This document shows positions 13,507 to 29,282 of a stretch of 64,000 nt of DNA, piece by piece. Position 1 is the first letter of the stretch; each line of letters opens with the position of its first letter. Position numbers and translations under genes: made by a program. The DNA is from Diplosphaera chodatii (Eukaryota; Chlorophyta; Trebouxiophyceae; Prasiolales; Stichococcaceae), in NCBI GenBank assembly GCA_032358165.1, contig JAALGY010000039.1:620001-684000 (forward strand), read 5' to 3'. The notes beneath the pieces are model-generated. The model was not told the DNA's origin, did no database searches, and saw only the letters and a list, made by a program, of their open reading frames with translations.

Positions 13507-14160
13507 AGTGGTTCTGTGCAACACTAGCACAGTGTTAGGTTCTCTGACTTGCAGTCGCACTGTGGACAGGCAGCAATGGGTGTCGCCCTTCCTGCATTTC
13601 GCTCCTTGTACATTGTTGTGGGCGGGTCGCCCGCATGCCTGTTTTGTAGGGAGGTAGGGATCATCGTGATTGAACGGTCGTCAGGTTGCAATGTGCTTGG
13701 GCTTGCTATCTCATTCGGTCGAAAGGACAGCCTCGTCTGCCACGACTGCCTGGAAGTAAGACACCACAGCAAGGAACCCTGCTCCTGCAGTCGATGACTA
13801 AGCAAGCCACATTGGCGTCAATCAGAAGCAACTCGGCGTTCAGTATATGCCCTGCGACGCATGACTTGAAGCGACGCGAGTCAGACTGGCGTCCTTGAAG
13901 TACGGATCACTTGTGCTAGCACCATTGAAGGTCAGCCCATCAGATCGTTGCTGCGGTGGATGCGCATGTCATGACAGCATCACGAAGCATGGGAGCTTTG
14001 CATGTTTGAGTGCAGCTGTGTGTCCTGGGATTGTACTTCAGTGCAACCAGCCTCAGGCATATTGGCAATCAGCAGGGGTGGCGTGCCGCACACCTGCCGC
14101 GCAGCTTGCAACATCATGCTGCAGCCTTGTGCACCACTGCATAGCCCGTTTGCGGTCAGC
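13507..14160. other. Intergenic, dehydrogenase 3' side and malic enzyme 5' side
   Basis: About 650 bases between two co-oriented genes. No convincing coding exon or RNA gene is seen. It presumably contains the dehydrogenase 3' UTR and the malic enzyme promoter and leader. Confidence 0.5.
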
Positions 14161-18758
<4,598 letters not shown>

Positions 18759-18797
18759 CATGGAAATGTAGCACTCTGCAATTGCAATACCGGTATT

Positions 18798-18862
18798 GTT
18801 GTTGACAGCTTCAATGTGCTTGCGATGCCGTTGTTGACAGCGTTCAATGTGCTTGCGATGCC
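18798..18862. repeat. 33-base tandem duplication just 3' of malic enzyme
   Basis: The 32-33 base unit beginning gttgttgacagc and ending gcttgcgatgcc occurs twice in a row (18798-18829 and 18830-18862) with one extra G in the second copy. It lies about 40 bases after the malic enzyme stop codon, probably in the 3' UTR. Confidence 0.9.
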
Positions 18863-19107
18863 GCACTCGTCAAACACGCTGCACACGAAGATGGTGTTCA
18901 ACTTTATGTTAGCTTGTTGTCATGTGGGGAGGGTTGTCCAGAGCTGCAAGTAGTTGACACATTTCGTTTCACCATTGTTTGTGGCAGTTAGTATGGAGCT
19001 GCAAGGAAGCAGCCTGATGTGCTGGCGCAGCATGCTTAGCATGCACACTACATGCTCCAATGTGGCCCCGTCTGCACACCAACTCCCCTCTTTTCTGTCA
19101 AAGCCAG

Positions 19108-20517
19108 CAACGACATCATCACACTGGAGCCCATCGCCAAGCGGAATATTCGGCGGGCGGTCTGGCCACCTGCATTCAACGGAACGCATGTGCCATTTCG
19201 GCGCAAACCCACCGCCGCTCTTGTGACGATGTCTCGCAAGATGAACGCCAACACGCGGCATGAGGGAGATGCCAGCGAGCAGCAGAAAGGCAGTCAGGAC
19301 GGCTTCGGCGTGCTGAGCAGCATCAGTCTGAACAAGAAGGTGCGCACCCGGAAGGTCAATTGCGGTCATGCAGCTGCAGCAACATACGACGCTTGTCACG
19401 CAGGTGGCCTTATCTGCCTGTTGCACTGTTCGAGGTGGTTGGCGTTCATTTTACGACAGACGAATGGGGCAAAACGTTGAAGTGCGTTTCATGCATGGCT
19501 GTGCGTCGCCAGCAGCAGTGTGCCAGAAAGGGCCAAATTCCTCGAGGAATCCAAGGCACCAATGCTGTGTGATGGCGGGATGCAGATGCAAGCAGTGGCA
19601 AAGCTGGGCCAGTGCGTGCAGCGGGACCTGCGTCTGCTGCATGAACGTGAGCAGGCGGCGCAGGTCGTCAACGCCAGAGTGAGCAAAACAGCAACCATTC
19701 GGTTCCAGGTTACATGTGTCAACATAATCATGGCAACACCTGCTTGAGGGTGCCTCTAGTGCTACATGCACGCTGCACTGAACTCCAAGGTACAGATGCA
19801 GCGGCAAATTTTGCAACCTGTCAACAGGCAGGTGCCCTTGCATGCATGCAGGCAGAGAAGGAGGCCATGGAGACGGCGATGGCTCAGGCCGGCGCTGCTG
19901 TGGAGCGCGCACAGGTGCGGGCCGCAGATGCGTGTGATGCCTGCTAGTCTGACCCCACGTTGCTGTAGTGTGCACCATCCTGGGGCGTTCTCAGCCCTGC
20001 TGGACTGCACACACGTGTAGTCAGCGGAAGCATGGGTGTAAGCAGATGCTTCAAGGACATTGTCAGCCGGAGCAGCCATGCCAAGCAACCATGCGTGCAT
20101 GATGCACTCATGTGCTGAAGGTGTGACAGACATTGCATGCGATGCAGGCGGACTGCATGCAAGAGAGTGCCAGGTCAGCGGACGAGGAGAGGTGTCACAT
20201 TGAAGTGCTCAACACACGCATCAACAAAGCCCTGCGCAGGTGCGGGCTTGCGGGGTGTACACAGCAGTACACAGTCCCCATATGAGCGTCTCGTCAGCAG
20301 TGCACCGATGCAAAAAGCGCTCATGTGTGGTTACAACAGAAGCTGCAGACAGGATGTAGCAGCCATGCGGGCCAAGGCTGAGCCGCGCATGAATTGTGTT
20401 TCGGCACCCAGCGTGCTCACTCTGCTGTGCCTGCTGCCACACGACAGGTGCAATGCTGAAAAGGCGGCAGCCGCTGAGCGCATAAATAATGCTTGTGCCG
20501 AAGCCAATGCGGCTTGA
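19108..20517 (+). CDS. Unrecognised protein with C-terminal coiled coil; 5' part unresolved
   Basis: The 3' exons chain cleanly: 19404-19481 (WPYLPVALFEVVGVHFTTDE), 19519-19678 (VPERAKFLEESKAP), 19852-19914, 20148-20239 and 20448-20517, ending in TGA. The last four are rich in Ala, Glu, Arg and Gln with heptad-like spacing (AEKEAMETAMAQAG, CNAEKAAAAERI), typical of a coiled coil. An upstream open exon, 19108-19339 (NDIITLEPIAKRN ... SSISLNKK), has good splice borders. Its phase does not match the 19404 exon, so either an exon is missing or the start is elsewhere. No family is recognised, and I assign no function. Confidence 0.45.
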
Positions 20518-20991
20518 AGCATTGGAGCGACGGGCATTGAGTTCCTCATGACTTCCAGTATCTTGGCACGGCGTAAAGGGAGGCTATGCACAAAGCTGGG
20601 CACACACTACTGTGAATGGCGTTGCATGTCATCACACCTGCCCGAGTGCAGGCTGAGATACAATCTGATGTACATCTGATGTACATCTGATGTACAAAAG
20701 CAGAGAGCACTGGGACGTTCAAGAACTGACTGCGCAGTCAACAGCTGCAAAGATGCCATCAAGCGGGGGCTGCGAGACCACATTGAAAGTCTTCATCCGC
20801 CACAAGCCCTGGCAGCTTGACGCACGGCATAGCGGCCACAGAGCTCATCTGCTGCTTCAGACGATCAGAACGATCTGAATCTGGCCCACTGTTCGCTGCA
20901 TTGCTGAGCAATTGCCACAAACCCATCTGATCCATTCCACCAACGCAGACAGATTGCTGTCCGCATGTGCGATTTCTATGTAGCGCACCGC
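20518..20991. other. Convergent intergenic region
   Basis: The 3' regions of the coiled-coil gene (+) and the RING-PLAC8 gene (-) meet here. It contains a short tandem repeat at 20,664. A minus-strand frame at 20,759-20,900 looks weakly coding but has no supported splice link. Confidence 0.5.
20664..20696. repeat. Three perfect copies of tctgatgtaca
   Basis: The 11-base unit tctgatgtaca is present three times head to tail with no mismatches, about 150 bases after the stop of the coiled-coil gene. Function is unknown; it is probably a simple tandem slippage product in non-coding DNA. Confidence 0.95.
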
Positions 20992-23752
20992 TCAAAAGTT
21001 ATCGCTATATCCGCTTCCACCGCCTTGTGCTTCCGCCCCGCCGCAGCGACGTGTGGCAACCCGCTGGCGCCCGCCTTCACTGCATGATGTGCCAATGCTG
21101 CTCGTGTGGTGTGTCATGGTGCCTGGTTGGGCGGCTGGTGTCACCCAGGCTGGCGGTCTGGTGGCGCCTGCTGCAAGGGCGCCTCGTTGGCTGCCTGTGC
21201 AGTGTCCTGCTGTAGCGCTGCAGCCGCCAGGTGCCGCTGGTGCTGCATTTGCAAGAACGCTGGTGAGCATGCAGCCCGCGCTCACAAGACTGTACCTCTG
21301 AATGGTCAGCAGATACGCAGCTGGCACTGGTCACTGCACAGAGTTCAACTGGCATCTGATGGGCAGCTGCCTGATGAGCATCAGCAAGTTGCCAGTGCCA
21401 GCATCAGATGCAACGACGTGCCAACACTGCATCCACTACCCTCCCTGCTACATACACATCATACAGCCTCAAGATACCCATGCAGTGATGGACCTCAGCT
21501 GCTGCATCAGACACTCACAAACAAATTAGACAACCAAGTCCTAACTTGTCCCCATGCCCAGAAGGCGCACCCGAAGCTCGGCAGCCTCCTGCGCCAGCGT
21601 GAGCAGCGGGCAGCAGCACACGTCCTGGCTGTCCTGTGCACAAGTCACAAGTTCGCAAGCTGAGTCCATGCCGAGGCACATCATGCATTGTGTGCGGTAA
21701 CGCACAGCTGACCGGCCCAGGTAGTGGCCCAGCCCGGTGCACGTGCACATCAAGCGCAGCTCTGCAGGTTGACGCATTTCACACTGTTTCGTCATGCTGC
21801 AGGCAGGTCAGCGCGAGCATGCACAGGCTCCCAAACCAGCACCTCATGCCGTGCAGCACTGCCACCATGTCGATGATGACATGTCACAAGCGCACAAGTG
21901 GAAACCAAGGGAGAGCAATGGCGGGTGAAGGTTTTGCGCATCAGGATCTTGCGCATGCATCATTGTGCTGTGGAAGACACAAGCTGGCATTGCATGTGCT
22001 TCTGGACGCTCATTCTATCAAGCTGACTTGTGGCGGCAGCTGGAGTGGCTGCGGGGCCAGCCCACCTGCTGGCGCATCTCCCGCCGCACGCGGCCGCCCA
22101 CCGGCACGCCAATGCCGTAGTTGGTGCGCAGCAACATGCGCGTGTCCGTCATCGGCGCTGCGATACAATGGACGCAACGATCGTCGCACTGTGATCTGAC
22201 GGTCGTGTACACTTGTGCAGCCTGAGCCAGCCCTCCTGCATTTGTGCATTGAGCATGTGTTTTTCTGCATGCAAGCACACAATAAGTAGGGCTCTCACCA
22301 CCATAGCAGCAGCAGCATGCGGTCCAGGTCAGGCAGTAGAGCGCATTTAGTGTGCAGCCGAGCACCCCCTGCTGCCTCACAGTGGCGGTGGCGCAGCCGT
22401 GCGCCACCGGCGGCATCAGCGTCACGCCCAGGCCTGCCACAAATGAAGCCAAAGAGTCTTGTTTAACCGCCGCAGACCCCTGAATCCAATGCATGCAATA
22501 CAGGCTGCAAGCCATCGAAAAGCGACTTGCAGAACAAGCACCGCTAGACACATCCTTGAAGCATCATGCACCTGCAGCAGGCTGCAGCTGACATACAGCA
22601 CCTTCCGAACCCAGCCCTGGCATCTTGGTGCGCATCCGCTGCTGCAGTTCTTTGTGTGACACCAGATCCAGGAGACTGCCATACATGGTTGCAGGCCAGC
22701 AGGCCCACGTCGTCACAGCTGGACGTGTGAGCACTCACTGAGCAGCGGGCTGCGCCAGCACTGGTACAGCGGCTGGTGCCAGCCGCTGAAGCGCGGGGCG
22801 TTGCGTGCCGCCGCAGCATCTGCCGCCGCCGCTGCAATAGCCTCTGTGCGGCTGGTGGCATCCCACCTGAGACGCCACATAGTCTGCTTATGGTCATGTC
22901 GGCAAGTGCACCCTTTTGGTTGACAGGTCAAGCAAGCAAGCTAGCAAGCTGCCTAGCCAGCACGACATGCTCGAGGCATTATGTCTACATACATGCTGAT
23001 ATTGTGTCAGAAAGGATGTAAAGATTCCAGCAAGGTCTCACCGCCGCTCGTACGTAGCCACCTTCGCATCATAGTCGGATGAGTAGGTGGCGCCAGCCGC
23101 CTCGCATGTCTGGAGCCTGCATGCACTGCACATGACTCAGGCACAGAGCGCCTCGCAGGTCATTCTGCTGCTGCTCTGCTGGGTGTGTCCGCTCTGCAGA
23201 GCTGAATCAGGTTCACACCTGCAGCACTCAGCGGCAAAAGGCGTCTGGTAGAAGTGGGGCGCCCGTGTGAAGCCCGCGCTGCTGAGCTCCAGCCAGCGGG
23301 TGATGCAGGCGTAGCAGAACACCTGCCGCCCCATCGACTTGTCCTCCAGCACCACCTGCATCGCGCACGTCCGTTCAAGTCCAGCTGTTGCTGGCAAGGG
23401 TCTGATACCAAGCAGGTGTACTGCTGCATGCCTCCATCAGCCTGGTGCGCTTGGCAGCATCTAATTGCGCACATTGTGGCGCACATCATTGCAAGCTGGC
23501 TGCGTGACAGCCGACAAGCGAGCAGACAGTCCAGCTACAGTAAGCATGCCAGTTTTAAAGTCTCGTGGCGCTGCTACCAGTTTGTGCTAAGCAACTCAGG
23601 TATCATGCAAGAGAGCGCGGCAGCAGCGCAGCGGTGCTATGCCTTGCCACGTTGCACTGTGTCCTCACCGGATCCGTCATACCCTCTGGGTCCTGACAGA
23701 TGAGGCACACAGCCGGTGCCGTGCCGTCCTGCTGCTGTGGTTGGCCCTCCAT
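20992..23752 (-). CDS. RING/U-box-like plus PLAC8 domain fusion protein, 313 aa
   Basis: Nine exons chain in phase (942 bases): 23669-23752, 23219-23355, 23042-23116, 22739-22866, 22299-22433, 22066-22157, 21546-21633, 21145-21259 and 20992-21079. Residues 16-46 carry a RING/U-box-like start: CLIC, then DPVVLEDK, then FCYACITRWL. The usual histidine and last Cys pair of a canonical RING are not obvious, so U-box-like is equally possible. Residues about 128-230 resemble PLAC8 (cysteine-rich membrane-associated family): GWHQPLYQCW, a Cys-rich hydrophobic stretch ending TACCCCYG, LLRTNYGI, and CCCPLLTLAQEAAELRVR, the CCxPxxLxQExxEL signature. The C-terminus is Gln/Ala-rich, then Gly-rich. The inferred role is a membrane-associated ubiquitin ligase, which is untested. 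It heads a cluster with two further PLAC8 genes. Confidence 0.8.
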
Positions 23753-24496
23753 TCGAAGGTGCTGTACACTCGAGCAGCATGCAGCTACTGCAGAGATGAA
23801 GATGTTCACGGAGCGGTCATCACCAACTTGGCATCGTTTCTGACTCTCTGAATGGGTCTCAGCGTTACAACAAGACCATTGCCGCGAAGATGCCGTCGTC
23901 CTGCGGACTGCGCATCATGGCCAAAAGGCAGTTGTCCGCCCCGAGCACGACTGGTGTCGGCAGTCTGAGTATCCCCTGGAGTGCCGGACCCTTCGAGGCA
24001 GACGGATACCTGCCGCGCCATTTGCAGGAATCAGATGGTTGTACTGCTGTATGATTTGCCATTTTCGTATCGCTTTGCGCTCCTAGGCTCACATCCTCAC
24101 AGCTAGCTGCAACAGACAGCATTTATAATTCAAGATTATTGTTGTGCCATGTAAGCGCGGTGAAATTGCCGTCGTCCATGCATGCCATAAGCAGAAGTGC
24201 TTATTCGAAAGTAGTGTCAGTGTAACAACAGGACCATCGCATGTGCACAATGCATGGTGCAGCAGATGGCGACATCAGCACCAGGTAAAAGGTCGTGATG
24301 TGATCACCGGCCTCAGTGCGAGCACAAGCATGTGTTGCCAGTGCAATTAATGTGTTCAGTTCACGACAACTTTCCAGTCCCTGTTACCATGCGCCCTTCA
24401 CCCCGCCATCAGCAGCTCTGATGCTTGTGGTCCAAAGTAGCAGCCTCAGTGGTGCTCTGCATCACACACCCTTGGCTGTTCTGGCCCATCAGCAGA
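23753..24496. other. Intergenic between PLAC8 gene 2 and RING-PLAC8 gene
   Basis: About 740 bases, presumably holding the 3' UTR of the upstream PLAC8 gene and the promoter of the RING-PLAC8 gene. One minus-strand open frame (23865-24122) is present but has no family resemblance or splice support. Nothing else is seen. Confidence 0.5.
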
Positions 24497-25497
24497 TTAT
24501 GCGTTGTTGTCCATTTGCTGATGTGGCGGCGGCATATATGGGGCATCCCCCACCACGGCGTCTTGAAGCGCAGCCTGCTGAAACTGCACGTGTGCAGCAA
24601 GCAGGCTAGGCCGCATCTTGGTAATGCAGTGCATGACAAATCTTTCGAAGTATCTGTGGTGCATGTGGCAAGCACACATGCAGCAAACTGCAAATAGGTG
24701 ACGACGTAGCCTCTCCAAACCTGGCAACTCTTGTTGAAGGGCGATATGAATTTTGCTTGTTGCGGTGGCACACCTTCAACTCTGCTGCCAGCTGCGCGAG
24801 TGCGCAGGGCATGCAGCACCAGGCGGCGCAGCACTCCTCGCGGTCGATACCACCGGAGGAATCTGGGCGCTCAGTCTCTCTGTTGGGCGGCGGACGACCC
24901 GTGATGCTGTGGAGCTGGTGGTGTCTGCGCATGTCCCACCGGTGCCATTCCAGGAAACCTGCACGTCCAACACCCGCCCATGCTGACTTGTGTCGCTGCT
25001 TGCACCCAGTGTCCTCTGCAGACGCTGCTGGACGAGACCCTGGTAGCTCAACAGGTGTGTGCTGGTTTACTTGCCTGCAGACATTCCAGGAATAGTGCAG
25101 CACAGGATGGACAAGCTGTGGTCTACGCAGGGGTTCCATTCATCTGGATGAAGTGTCCGCTGGACGGAACTGTACACACAAGGTGCCGATGCCAGGCTGG
25201 CACAGCCTGCAGACGAGACAGAGTCGTGCACAAAAACCATGCTGATTCCCTTGGCTGTGACTCATTTGTTGCTAGGCCGTTCTCTCTGCTGACGGCTCAG
25301 ACTGGCGAGTACTGCATGTTGATCTTCATCAAACCTCTACTTTGACCTGTAGCGAGCTCTCAGTGCAGAACAGGATGCACATTCAAGCAGCCAGACTATG
25401 GTGTGAAGCTGCACTCACCGGCAGCGGCCGTCTCGTATGTCGCACAGCACCCAAAGAGCGGCTGGTGCCATGTGCCGCCAGCACCCCCTGCCTGCAT
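24497..25497 (-). CDS. PLAC8-domain protein, copy 2, 160 aa
   Basis: Four exons in phase (483 bases): 25419-25497, 25075-25206, 24774-24958 and 24497-24583. The start gives a short leader followed by GTWHQPLFGCC. Exon 2 encodes GCASLASAPC and SILCCTIPGM; exon 3 encodes RRHHQLHSITGRPPP and the PLAC8 signature CCAAWCCMPCALAQLAAELK; exon 4 is a proline/glutamine-rich tail. The exon structure and phases match copy 3 (28095-29110), and the PLAC8 block matches the RING fusion. The donor after exon 2 is GCAAGT, a GC-AG intron. The start lies only 112 bases after the stop of BTB copy 1 on the same strand. PLAC8 proteins act at membranes in size control, metal tolerance or stress in plants; the role here is unknown. 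Confidence 0.8.
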
Positions 25498-25609
25498 CTG
25501 CAGCACAAGTACGAGGATTGTGCCCAGTACAACAGCATGGCCTGTCCCGCTGGCGGCTAGGAGCGTGCTGCCGTTGCATGCTCATTCTCGAGAGTGTGCC
25601 ACAGTCTGG

Positions 25610-26922
25610 CTAGGGTGCAGCATTCACAGCATGCAGCAGATGACCGCCAGTTTCTGCCAGCACCTGGGCTGCCGCCCGCAGCTGCTCTTGTCGAAAGTTT
25701 TCGCAGGCAACACGGAGGCGGCCGACGTCGTGCTCTTCTGCCAGCGCCTTGCAGTAGTCGTGGTTCTCCGCTGTCACCTGCTGCCACGGTCAAGGGGTGA
25801 GGTCCCGTTGCCGTGCGGAGAGGGTCCGCATGTGTGCTCCTCCCACTGGCAGGCTGGGGGCTGCGATTATGCGCACATCAGACTGCAGTGATGTCGCAGG
25901 TGTCCTGGCGGCAGCCAGGATCATGTACCCAGTTATGACACTGAGCACGATAAACGATGCGTCTAGCAGCGTCAAGTCCATTTGGTCACTGGTGATATGA
26001 TAGTGCTTCACATGGCGCGATGCGCATGCAGTGTACCACAGATCACACCTGCCACAATGTGACCACGCCGTCACAGAAGCTGCGCAGCTGCGGCATGTCC
26101 CACTTGGCGGCAAGCTCCAGGAGCATTGCTGGTACAGGCGTAATGCCGACCCAAAACTGCAGAACAATTACCCTGTTGTCAGCTCCATCTGCAGAGCTTG
26201 GAGCAAATATGATGTGCAGCAAAGTGCAGTAGTGGCAGCCGAATTGCCGCCTGGCAGGCGTGCCATTAAAAGCTAATTGTCGTTGACATGATCTATCACC
26301 GCCGCCACACGATATAGCAGCACCTCTTGTGGCAGTGCAGCATCGTAGGCCCATAGCACAAATGCTGCTATCGCTGCAGGGGGGTCGTCCAGGTCCAGCT
26401 TTGCAGTGGTGGGAAATTCTCTGATGATCGTCCTGCGGACAGCGGCCATTGTACACTTTGAGTCATCGTCTGCAACACAAGTGAAGGTGCCTTGGGCTGC
26501 TGCTACTAGTCTCGATAATATGGAGCGCTGCACAGATGGTCGACCCCACATGACCCAAAAAATTGCCACATTTCTGGCTGCTTGGTGAAACCGCACCCTA
26601 GGACACGGCTGTGGCGTGCAATGTAGATCTTGCACACATCAAATTGCATGCCGCCACGTGCAATCAGGGTGCAGTCTGCAAGTGACTCCCACTCCCCTGT
26701 TGTCGCCTGCAACATGCAGGCAGACAATATCTGGCATGTGCAGGTGCAGAGTGCAGACCTACTGCAAAAAGCACCAGGACTTGCAGCTTTCAAAGCTGTA
26801 GGAACGCATGAACTCTTCTGGTGCGCTGCTCGTGCACATGCCGTCAAGCCACCAATGTGGAATCTGCATGCATGTGCACGAACCTGTGCTCCCTCAATGA
26901 GCTGCTGTTCGATTGCAGACAT
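25610..26922 (-). CDS. BTB/POZ protein with BACK-like tail, copy 1, 177 aa
   Basis: Five exons in phase (534 bases): 26884-26922, 26597-26706, 26324-26432, 26049-26156 and 25610-25777. Text fits a BTB fold: LADCTLIARGGMQFDVCKIY (strand pair then helix), ARHSRVL, LDLDDPPAAIAAFVLWAYDA (the L-DDP-A-AF-WLYTG block) and LLELAAKWDMPQL. The last exon, AENHDYCKALAEEHDVGRL, resembles the start of a BACK domain. BTB proteins commonly serve as Cullin3 adaptors or dimerisation modules. No kelch, MATH or NPH3 partner domain is present, so the substrate-binding part is minimal. It is a tandem paralogue of 29283-30398, with identical exon 2, 3 and 4 lengths (110, 109, 108). Confidence 0.8.
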
Positions 26923-28094
26923 GCTGGCTGTTTGACTGACATCGTCATCTGCGCATTGCAGCAGTGCCTGCAGTTTATCACAAGCATTGCGTCAGTGCAT
27001 CATGGACAGCACTTCACGTGTCGTAGGGACCACGATACTCGCGCAAGACTTCGCTTGCTCATGCTGTCGCCTCACAGCAATGCGACTGACAGCTAGCTGC
27101 GACAGAGACAGCTCTGCAACGTGATAACCACTAGCTGTTTTGTGGCTGATCACGCGCCTGTGCAACGCTGGATGCAGTGCCACAACTCAGGACGTAGGCA
27201 GCTTGCTTAGGTCCTGCATTTTCTGTTTCAAAGCCAGGATCTGCCATCTTGCTACGTGCTGTTTGCACATGTTGTCTTGCTGAATTTCTGATGTACCAGC
27301 GCAGCGCGCGGTCAAAGACTCGTGTGATGCACTACTGACTTCGTCGTTGAGGCACAGGCAGCTGTTCGGTTGCAACAGCATGTGCTTCGTTGATACGCTT
27401 GCTACTGTGCTGCCGGTGTGCTCGGCACAGGACTGTCAGTGAAGGCTGTGGTCATGGCCTTTTGGTTGCAGTACAGGCTGACTGCGGCTGCATGCCTCCA
27501 GTGTTGGGCCATACGGGGCAAGCAGGTCTCGAGCGAGAAGGGCACCGCCACGTAATGTGTGCGCGTCGCAGGCAACAATAGACAGTGGCATATGCGATCT
27601 GCAATTCGTGTGACAGTACTGCAACTGCTGCAACCGACCAGTGACTCAGAGCTCTCGGACTACACCCTTGAGCGATAAATGCAGCAGGGCATGAAAGAAG
27701 GTCAGCTGATTGGTAACGAAGGCGGTCAACAGGAAGCACCGAGCTCACAACCCATTGCTGTCCGTAATGCAGTCTCTGCTATACAATCGATCGCTAACTA
27801 GGACATGTAGTACTAGCCACAACCACAAACATGCCCAGAGGTGATATGACAACCGACAAGTGCAGCAGCAATCTGATGGGTTCGTGCAGCCTGTGCGCTC
27901 AAGATAGGATGGTGCAGAAGTTCAATGTGCTTGACGACTCAGCTGACATTCACACAACGGATGTTGATCTGAACAAACACTTAACAAATAAACTTAACAG
28001 CGCTGATGGTCTGTCGCACACCTCCAGCATGTGCTCGTAGTAGAACGATTAGACCTGGCCTCCAGCCATGCCACCAGTCAATCGCCCTGCGCCT
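26923..28094. other. Spacer between the two BTB-PLAC8 cassettes
   Basis: About 1.2 kb. An open frame on the minus strand at 27187-27381 (64 codons, Lys/Gln-rich end) has no family match. Near 27,640 the plus strand reads tcagagctctcggactacac, closely resembling tcagagctttcggaacacac near 31,045. Both lie 0.65-0.72 kb upstream of a BTB start, so the cassette duplication includes upstream DNA. Confidence 0.5.
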
Positions 28095-29110
28095 TCATGA
28101 TGCATGCTGCTTGCTTGCAACCATTTGTTGCTTGGGTGGCGGCCGATGTAACCTTTCTGCCAATGCAGCGTTTTCTGCTGCGATGTCCAACGGCAGCTGG
28201 TACTGCAGTCAACCCACAAACTGCTCATCAGCAAAGCAGGCGACTTGGTGATGACGAGGTGGATGTGCTGAGATTTTCACAGGAATTTCATTGGGCCATG
28301 AGTCCAGTGCTCTGGTCGGCAAGCACTCCGCTCTGGACAGGCACTGCAACGAATGCATACTGCAGCGTACCCGCATCTCGGCTGTCATCTGCAGGAACGC
28401 GCACGGGACACAGCAGCATGCCGCCCACATCTCACAGTCGTCGTCGTCAGCGGAGAAGTCTTCAGCGTCGTTCCTTCCGGGAGGCGGTGCCCCCGTAATG
28501 CTGCGCAGTTGGTACTTTCTGCGCACCCTCCATCGGTACGACTGCAGTACAACTGCGAAACAGCCCACTGCGTCATCTTATCGCCTCTTGACGGGCATCG
28601 TGAGACGATGGGCAGACTATCACTCCAGATGCGGGGTCTCACCTCCAGACAAGCAGGGAACGCACAGGCTGAGGGCTTCCAGCATTGCAGACCATACCCC
28701 CTCGTCCTCTGGCTGTAGCTTGCAGGCCCAAAACCAGAGCAGGCATGGGGCCAAGGCAAGGCTGCCGCAGCCTGCATCCGAGACATGGATCGTGGTGCAC
28801 GGTTGGGGATCAAAGTCAACCAGCATCTTCAAACACTACATTGCCGGATTGCTCCCGTCATGCAAATGATCAGCACGGAGGTGCACTCTGCCAGGTATGA
28901 AGTGAAGAGGCAAAACAGGTGCGCAGGCAATTGCCAACAGGGCACACGACTTTGCGGGTTGAAGGTTGTTTTCGCAACATAGTGTACACTCACAACAGTC
29001 GTGTCCCAGGAGATACGAAAAATCGCACTGAGCTCGGCGGTGGCCCTTGTAGCGCAGCAGCCGAACAGCGGCTGGCGCCATGTGCCATTGCCCCCCGCTG
29101 CCTTGTACAT
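28095..29110 (-). CDS. PLAC8-domain protein, copy 3, 166 aa
   Basis: Four exons in phase (501 bases): 29029-29110, 28643-28771, 28371-28552 and 28095-28202. It begins with a short leader and NGTWRQPLFGCC. Exon 2 has CGSLALAPC and ALSLCVPCL; exon 3 has RRKYQLRSITGAPPP, an acidic insert and the signature AACCCVPCAFLQMTAEMR; exon 4 is a Lys/Gln tail. The layout mirrors copy 2 exon by exon, including phases 1, 1 and 0. Later substitutions (AQLAAEL to LQMTAEM) show clear divergence, so the duplication is not recent. The start is 172 bases after the stop of BTB copy 2. Confidence 0.8.
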
Positions 29111-29282
29111 CTCGATCCTCTGCACATGCATCACAGCCACATGGCACAGGTGCTGTGGGGAAGGTTTGGTGCTCATGCATGACAGCAACATTTCGCAGGC
29201 GGGGAACGAGCATGTTTTTGCTCAGCCGCATAAGAGTGCCGCACCATCATGCAACCATCAATCGAACAGATTCAGCTGCTGA

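Noticed and set aside
22588..22660. Extra exon in the RING-PLAC8 gene (QQRMRTKMPGLG)
   Set aside because: Including it breaks the phase between 22739 and 22433; skipping it gives a perfect frame.
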